From positions 1 to 9,555 of the forward strand of contig JAJYGE010000173.1 in NCBI GenBank assembly GCA_021785155.1: a stretch of DNA of 9,555 bases, read 5' to 3'. Both the position numbers and the translations under genes were made by a program. Below are positions 6,530 through 9,555 of the stretch, in pieces; position 1 is the first letter of the stretch; each line of letters opens with the position of its first letter. Source of the DNA: Planctomycetota bacterium (lineage in GTDB: Bacteria > Planctomycetota > Phycisphaerae > WQYP01). The notes under the pieces are model-generated. The model worked only from the letters and a program-made list of their open reading frames with translations, was not told where the DNA came from and did no database searches.

Positions 6530-7818
6530 TCGCGGCGATCATCGCTCATGTTGCCGCAACTGCCCACAGCGTTGATTGGCCGGATGTGCTGATTTTCGCG
6601 TTGACTTATTTTGGCCTGGCATTGGGAGATATTCCGTTCACGCGGCTGGATCGCTCCAGCATTGCCATATTAGGCGCTGTAGCGGTGCTGCTGTTTCATC
6701 GGATGAGCCTACATGAGGCGATGATCGGCGTAGATTTTCCCACCTTGATCCTGCTGATCAGCATGATGGTTATTTCCGCGCAATTGCGATTGGCGGGTTT
6801 TTATGACTGGGTGGTGCGGCGAATTGTGGCGGCAGCACATCAGCCGTCGCGATTGCTGGCGGGGCTTATCGCATTTTCCGCACTGCTTTCCGCGTTGTTT
6901 GCCAATGATGTCATCTGCCTGATTTTTACACCCGTGCTGTGCCTGGCGCTGCAACGCGCCCGCCGCGATCCAGTGCCGTATCTGATGGCACTGGCCACGG
7001 CATCTAATATCGGCTCGGCCACCACTTTGATCGGCAATCCGCAGAATATGCTTATAGGGGAGACGGCTCATCTTGATTTTGCCGCTTATTTTATTACCGT
7101 TCTGCCGTTGATTCTGGTTTGTCTGGTGTTGAATTATCTCGCCATTGCGGTGCTTTATCGCGCTCGGTTGTTTGCTGATATTGAGCCGCCGGCGGCGTCA
7201 GAATCAGCGCATGAACATCATCGTCCACCGAAAATGCTGTGGCCATTGATTATCAAATCCCTGGTGGTCATGGGAATTCTTCTGGTCGCGATGCTGGCGG
7301 GATCGATTATTCACCTGAGTCGACCGGTAGCCGCGATGGCGGCAGCGGGAGTGATTCTGGTGTCACGCAGGACCCGCCCCACGGATTTGTTTGCTCTGGT
7401 GGATTGGAATTTGATTCTGCTGTTTATCGGCCTGTTTATCGTCATTGCCGATGTGCAAAGCCACCACCTGCTGACGCCGGCGCTGCACGCGCTGGCCAGA
7501 ATGGGGATTTCATTAAAATCCCATTTGCCGCTGGCAGCGGTAACATTGGTATTGTCCAATCTGGTAAGCAATGTGCCGGCAGTATTGCTCATTAAACCCG
7601 CCATACCACTGGCGGCCACACACACCTGGTACCTGCTGGCGGTGATCAGCACGCTGGCGGGGAATCTGACCCTGCTGGGATCGATCGCCAATTTAATTGT
7701 TGCGCAACAGGCGCAGCCATTTGCGGTGAATTTGCGATTCCGGGAATATCTGAGAGCGGGCGTACCGCTGACGCTGTGCACGGTTACGCTGGCTGTGCTG
7801 TATTTCAAAATAATTTGA
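6526..7818 (+). CDS. ArsB/NhaD/SLC13-type ion transporter
   Basis: This 430-residue polytopic membrane protein has roughly 10-12 hydrophobic segments. It shows the two inverted-repeat signatures of the ion transporter (IT) superfamily. Repeat one: FANDVICLIFTP (Asn127-Asp128) and ATASNIGSATTLIGNPQN (Asn161, Gly170-Asn171-Pro172-Gln173-Asn174). Repeat two: VLSNLVSNVPAVLLIKP (Asn345, Asn349, Pro351) and LAGNLTLLGSIANLIVAQQA (Asn380, Asn389). These Asn/Pro hairpins form the substrate site in related structures. A charged loop rich in Glu/His (about 222-235, SAHEHHRPPK) splits the halves. Family members carry arsenite, sodium/proton exchange, citrate or other dicarboxylates; substrate cannot be read from the sequence, and no ars genes are nearby. 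It overlaps the AsmA-like gene by 4 nt (GTGA). Confidence 0.85.
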   Translation: MIAAIIAHVAATAHSVDWPDVLIFALTYFGLALGDIPFTRLDRSSIAILGAVAVLLFHRMSLHEAMIGVDFPTLILLISMMVISAQLRLAGFYDWVVRRIVAAAHQPSRLLAGLIAFSALLSALFANDVICLIFTPVLCLALQRARRDPVPYLMALATASNIGSATTLIGNPQNMLIGETAHLDFAAYFITVLPLILVCLVLNYLAIAVLYRARLFADIEPPAASESAHEHHRPPKMLWPLIIKSLVVMGILLVAMLAGSIIHLSRPVAAMAAAGVILVSRRTRPTDLFALVDWNLILLFIGLFIVIADVQSHHLLTPALHALARMGISLKSHLPLAAVTLVLSNLVSNVPAVLLIKPAIPLAATHTWYLLAVISTLAGNLTLLGSIANLIVAQQAQPFAVNLRFREYLRAGVPLTLCTVTLAVLYFKII

Positions 7819-7830
7819 ATGCGTACTCTG

Positions 7831-7842
7831 TCACGCCTGTAA
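7831..7842 (+). repeat. 12-bp direct repeat of part of the tRNA-Glu gene
   Basis: TCACGCCTGTAA occurs here and again at 7972-7983, where it spans the last anticodon bases, the 3' anticodon stem and the variable region of tRNA-Glu. After it the similarity fades (TAAATTAGGGTT here, TAACTGGGGTT in the tRNA). No paired acceptor or T arm is present here, so this is not a functional tRNA. Confidence 0.5.
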
Positions 7843-7895
7843 ATTAGGGTTGGCGGCAAGGTTTGCCCTTAATTAGCGCGGATGATTGAGTCAAT

Positions 7896-7923
7896 TTGTC
7901 AAAATAAAAGCTTTGGATATAAT
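7896..7923 (+). promoter_or_regulatory. Sigma-70-type promoter of tRNA-Glu
   Basis: The -35 TTGTCA (7896-7901, five of six consensus bases), a 16-bp spacer and a perfect -10 TATAAT (7918-7923) place the start near 7930, a few bases before the mature tRNA 5' end. It is the best-formed promoter in the window. Confidence 0.8.
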
Positions 7924-7936
7924 ACGGTGCTCTCTG

Positions 7937-8009
7937 GCCCTCATCGTCTAGAGGCCTAGGACACGGGCTTTTCACGCCTGTAACTGGGGTTCGAATCCCC
8001 ATGAGGGCA
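7937..8009 (+). tRNA. tRNA-Glu (anticodon UUC)
   Basis: A complete 73-nt cloverleaf. The acceptor stem GCCCTCA (7937-7943) pairs with TGAGGGC (8002-8008), with discriminator A8009. The anticodon stem CGGGC/GCCTG encloses loop TTTTCAC with anticodon TTC at 7971-7973. The T arm is TGGGG-TTCGAAT-CCCCA (7985-8001). The D-arm text TCGTCTAGAGGCCTAGGACA is almost identical to bacterial tRNA-Glu. CCA is not encoded; GTTTTT follows, so CCA must be added by nucleotidyltransferase. It has its own upstream promoter and sits 67 nt before efp. tRNA-Glu supplies both translation and, in bacteria with glutamyl-tRNA reductase, heme synthesis. Confidence 0.97.
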
Positions 8010-8019
8010 GTTTTTGTCG

Positions 8020-8056
8020 AGCCGCCGCAGCCGAATAGGCAGGCCGCGGCGGCTTT
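8020..8056 (+). terminator. GC-rich hairpin between tRNA-Glu and efp (terminator or attenuator candidate)
   Basis: AGCCGCCGC (8020-8028) pairs perfectly with GCGGCGGCT (8046-8054), giving a 9-bp very GC-rich stem. The 17-nt loop can form a smaller GCC-GAATA-GGC hairpin (8030-8040). Only three Ts follow (8054-8056), so full termination is doubtful; partial read-through, pausing or protection of RNA ends is as likely. Confidence 0.45.
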
Positions 8057-8072
8057 AGAGGAATTAGAGGAA
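8055..8072 (+). promoter_or_regulatory. Tandem 9-bp repeat carrying two Shine-Dalgarno-like sequences before efp
   Basis: TTAGAGGAA occurs twice head to tail (8055-8063 and 8064-8072). The second GAGG (8067-8070) is 6 nt before ATG 8077 and is the working ribosome binding site; the first could act as a standby site. Confidence 0.6.
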
Positions 8073-8076
8073 ATAA

Positions 8077-8643
8077 ATGTCGATTAAAGCTATTGATTTG
8101 CGTCGCGGTGTTGCCGTTGAATACAACAACAAACTGTATGTTGTGCATGATTTTGCGAAGGTGTCAAAAGGGAATTGGCGTTCTTTCATGCAGGTGAAGC
8201 TGAAAGACACGCAAACCGGCAGCATCATTGAGCAGCGGTTCCGGGTGGACGACACGCTGGAACAGGCTTTTTTAGATCAAAAACCCATGGAATATCTGTA
8301 CTCCGATACCACAACGCACTATTTTATGGATCTTAGTGACTTTGAACAGCTTGAACTCTCCGGCGATGTGGTGGGTGAAGCGGTAAAATATTTGAAGCCC
8401 AACACGCAGGTGCAGATCACCATGTATCAGGGCAAGCCTTTTTCGGTGGAACTGCCCAATACCGTGGAACTGGAAATTACCGATTGCCCGCCAAGCATTA
8501 AAGGTGCCACCGTCAGCAATGTCGGTAAGGATGCAACGCTGGAAACCGGCATGATTATTAACGTACCGGACTTTATCGCCCAGGGGACCGTGGTGCGCGT
8601 AGACACCCGCACCGGTGAATATCTTGGCCGGGTGAATGACTAA
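8077..8643 (+). CDS. efp: Translation elongation factor P
   Basis: The 188-residue product matches bacterial EF-P in length and layout: a KOW-like N-terminal domain (about 1-63) followed by two OB-type domains (about 65-127 and 129-188). EF-P binds between the P and E sites of the ribosome and relieves stalling at polyproline stretches. The C-terminal signature is clear (IINVPDFIAQGTVVRV, then DTRTGEYLGRV). The loop that reaches the peptidyl-transferase centre reads AKVSKGNWRSF; Lys31 aligns with the modified Lys34 of E. coli EF-P (KPGKGQAF), with one extra residue after it and no Pro-Gly before it. Which modification is used, if any, is not visible; no epmA/epmB or earP is in the window. The start is supported by GAGG at 8067-8070. 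No separate promoter is apparent after the tRNA, so co-transcription with tRNA-Glu is possible. Confidence 0.96.
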   Translation: MSIKAIDLRRGVAVEYNNKLYVVHDFAKVSKGNWRSFMQVKLKDTQTGSIIEQRFRVDDTLEQAFLDQKPMEYLYSDTTTHYFMDLSDFEQLELSGDVVGEAVKYLKPNTQVQITMYQGKPFSVELPNTVELEITDCPPSIKGATVSNVGKDATLETGMIINVPDFIAQGTVVRVDTRTGEYLGRVND

Positions 8644-8765
8644 CTCCCAACGGGTTGCGGTAAGCAACGATACCCTGTACCGAATGCGGAAGTTTCGTTG
8701 AATGGGGCCGCTCCATCAACCGCCTGATTATGCTTGCAGGGCGGCGCAGAATTGAGACCACCGGA

Positions 8766-9555
8766 ATGACCGAAATTCCTCCAACGCCGCCTTCGCCAAC
8801 GCCATCGCAAGATTCGCGGTATAAGCCGCCAATGCGGTTTTCCAAACCCAAGCCGCCACCATTGCCGAAGCGGTTTGTTCTGTTACTGGTGGAACCGGAA
8901 AAATGGGCCCAGGCGGCAATGTATCCAACATCGGTCACATTTTGGCCCCTGGCTTGGGCGATTATCATCGCGGCCCTGTGCATGGGCTTTTCCATGTCGG
9001 CGCATTCAATTAAACCGCTGCAGGCATTTGCCGCATCGTATGACCAGCACTATTTACCGATGCAACTGAACAAGGGGCAGTTGTCGATCATCATGCCGAA
9101 GGGGAAAACCAAACTTGTGCCCCTGAAGGTACAGAGTCCTTACGAAACCGTTCTGGTAAACACAAACCTCAGCGGGGCATCAACGTTAGCAACGTATCCA
9201 TTAATTGCATTGTTTAATCGCACGGATTTGATATTGACCGGCACAAAAATGCGCCAGCCGATGGTGGTTATGCCGATGGCACAACTGCAGCAGGAAATGC
9301 TGCTGGCCAACGGCGCTATTACGCCCGCCGCGGTTAAAACCACACCGGTGGCTAAGCTCCCGCCGGTGCAGATCAATGCACAGACACTGCAAAAATTTTT
9401 CACTGCCGCGGCCCCGGTGGTGGTGCTTGTGCTGGGCGCGGTGGCAAGTCTATTTTTTGCCGGCGCGTATGTGCTCTGGACACTGCTGATGGTATTTCTG
9501 ACCGGCTTTCTGGTCATGTCGATTAACCGTAATATTGGAATGCCACTGCGAGTCG
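8766..9555 (+). CDS. DUF1189-like membrane protein (partial, 3' end outside window)
   Basis: A continuous frame of 263 codons runs from ATG 8766 to the right edge without a stop. Residues 4-34 are strikingly Pro-rich (IPPTPPSPTPSQ and KPKPPPLPKRF). A segment FVLLLVEPEKWAQAAMYPTS leads into transmembrane helix 1 (about 58-78). A periplasmic-type domain of about 130 residues follows (SYDQHYLPMQLNKGQLSII, YPLIALFNRTDLIL). Helices 2 and 3 follow at about 213-235 and 237-258, ending in INRNIGMPL at the edge. Length, an EPEKWA-like region, the large extracytoplasmic loop and the C-terminal helices resemble DUF1189 proteins, whose function is unknown; the match is from memory and moderate. An in-frame ATG at 8730 is an alternative start; neither has a good ribosome binding site, and an upstream stop lies at 8661. 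It may share the efp transcript. Confidence 0.7.
   Translation, partial: MTEIPPTPPSPTPSQDSRYKPPMRFSKPKPPPLPKRFVLLLVEPEKWAQAAMYPTSVTFWPLAWAIIIAALCMGFSMSAHSIKPLQAFAASYDQHYLPMQLNKGQLSIIMPKGKTKLVPLKVQSPYETVLVNTNLSGASTLATYPLIALFNRTDLILTGTKMRQPMVVMPMAQLQQEMLLANGAITPAAVKTTPVAKLPPVQINAQTLQKFFTAAAPVVVLVLGAVASLFFAGAYVLWTLLMVFLTGFLVMSINRNIGMPLRV

Larger units (their letters stand above)
7819..7936. other. Intergenic region between the transporter gene and tRNA-Glu
   Basis: This region contains the tRNA promoter, a small hairpin at 7855-7867 (GGCAA, loop GGT, TTGCC) not followed by a T-run and so a weak terminator at best, and a 12-bp segment at 7831-7842 identical to part of the downstream tRNA gene. 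No protein-coding potential is seen. Confidence 0.5.

Noticed and set aside
6526..7818. Arsenite efflux (arsB) as a specific assignment
   Set aside because: The motifs are shared by NhaD, citrate and dicarboxylate carriers, and no arsR, arsC or arsA is nearby, so the substrate is left open.
7311..7859. 182-codon minus-strand frame over the end of the transporter gene
   Set aside because: It overlaps the most conserved transporter motifs of repeat two and shows no recognisable protein features.
7855..7867. Hairpin GGCAA-GGT-TTGCC as terminator of the transporter gene
   Set aside because: Only 5 bp of stem and no following T-run; too weak to call a terminator.
7831..8009. tRNA-Glu as attachment site of an integrated element
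   Set aside because: The repeated 12 bp cover the anticodon arm rather than the 3' end, only 141 bp separate the copies, and no integrase or foreign genes are present.
8654..8668. Hairpin GTTGC-GGTAA-GCAAC after efp as terminator
   Set aside because: Five-bp stem without a T-run; it could easily arise by chance.

Overview
The window looks like ordinary chromosomal DNA of a moderately GC-rich, Gram-negative-type bacterium. A member of the Planctomycetota, possibly Phycisphaerae-like, is my best guess. This rests on the style of the large secreted proteins with many unfamiliar segments, an AsmA-like protein and a planctomycete-like EF-P, not on a marker gene. I see no phage, transposon, CRISPR array or resistance cassette.

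Layout. Positions 1-1878 (minus strand) hold an uninterrupted 626-codon reading frame that leaves the window at the left edge: an exported protein with a transglutaminase-like Cys/His core and a helical, TPR-like C-terminal part. A divergent intergenic region (1879-2068) separates it from a plus-strand hypothetical seven-helix membrane protein (2069-2803), which may be translated from a nearly leaderless mRNA. After a regulatory gap with a perfect 10-bp inverted repeat overlapping a consensus -10 box comes a compact plus-strand run: a large secreted glycoside-hydrolase-like protein (2921-5167), a methionine-R-sulfoxide reductase msrB (5187-5651), a membrane-anchored AsmA-like protein (5708-6529) and an ArsB/NhaD/SLC13-type ion transporter (6526-7818). 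The last two overlap by 4 nt. Then come a tRNA-Glu(UUC) with its own strong promoter (7937-8009), efp for elongation factor P (8077-8643), and a DUF1189-like membrane protein cut by the right edge (8766-9555).

How the genes fit together. The first half is about the cell envelope and extracytoplasmic space: two exported proteins and two envelope-associated proteins. The second half is translation (tRNA-Glu plus EF-P, perhaps on one transcript). MsrB is a housekeeping repair enzyme and probably shares the transcript of the secreted hydrolase. I do not see a clearly new multi-gene system. The parts most worth checking are the palindrome in front of the hydrolase, the distant hydrolase itself, the translationally coupled AsmA-like/transporter pair, the tRNA-efp leader, and the transglutaminase-like protein whose third catalytic position appears to be Asn.
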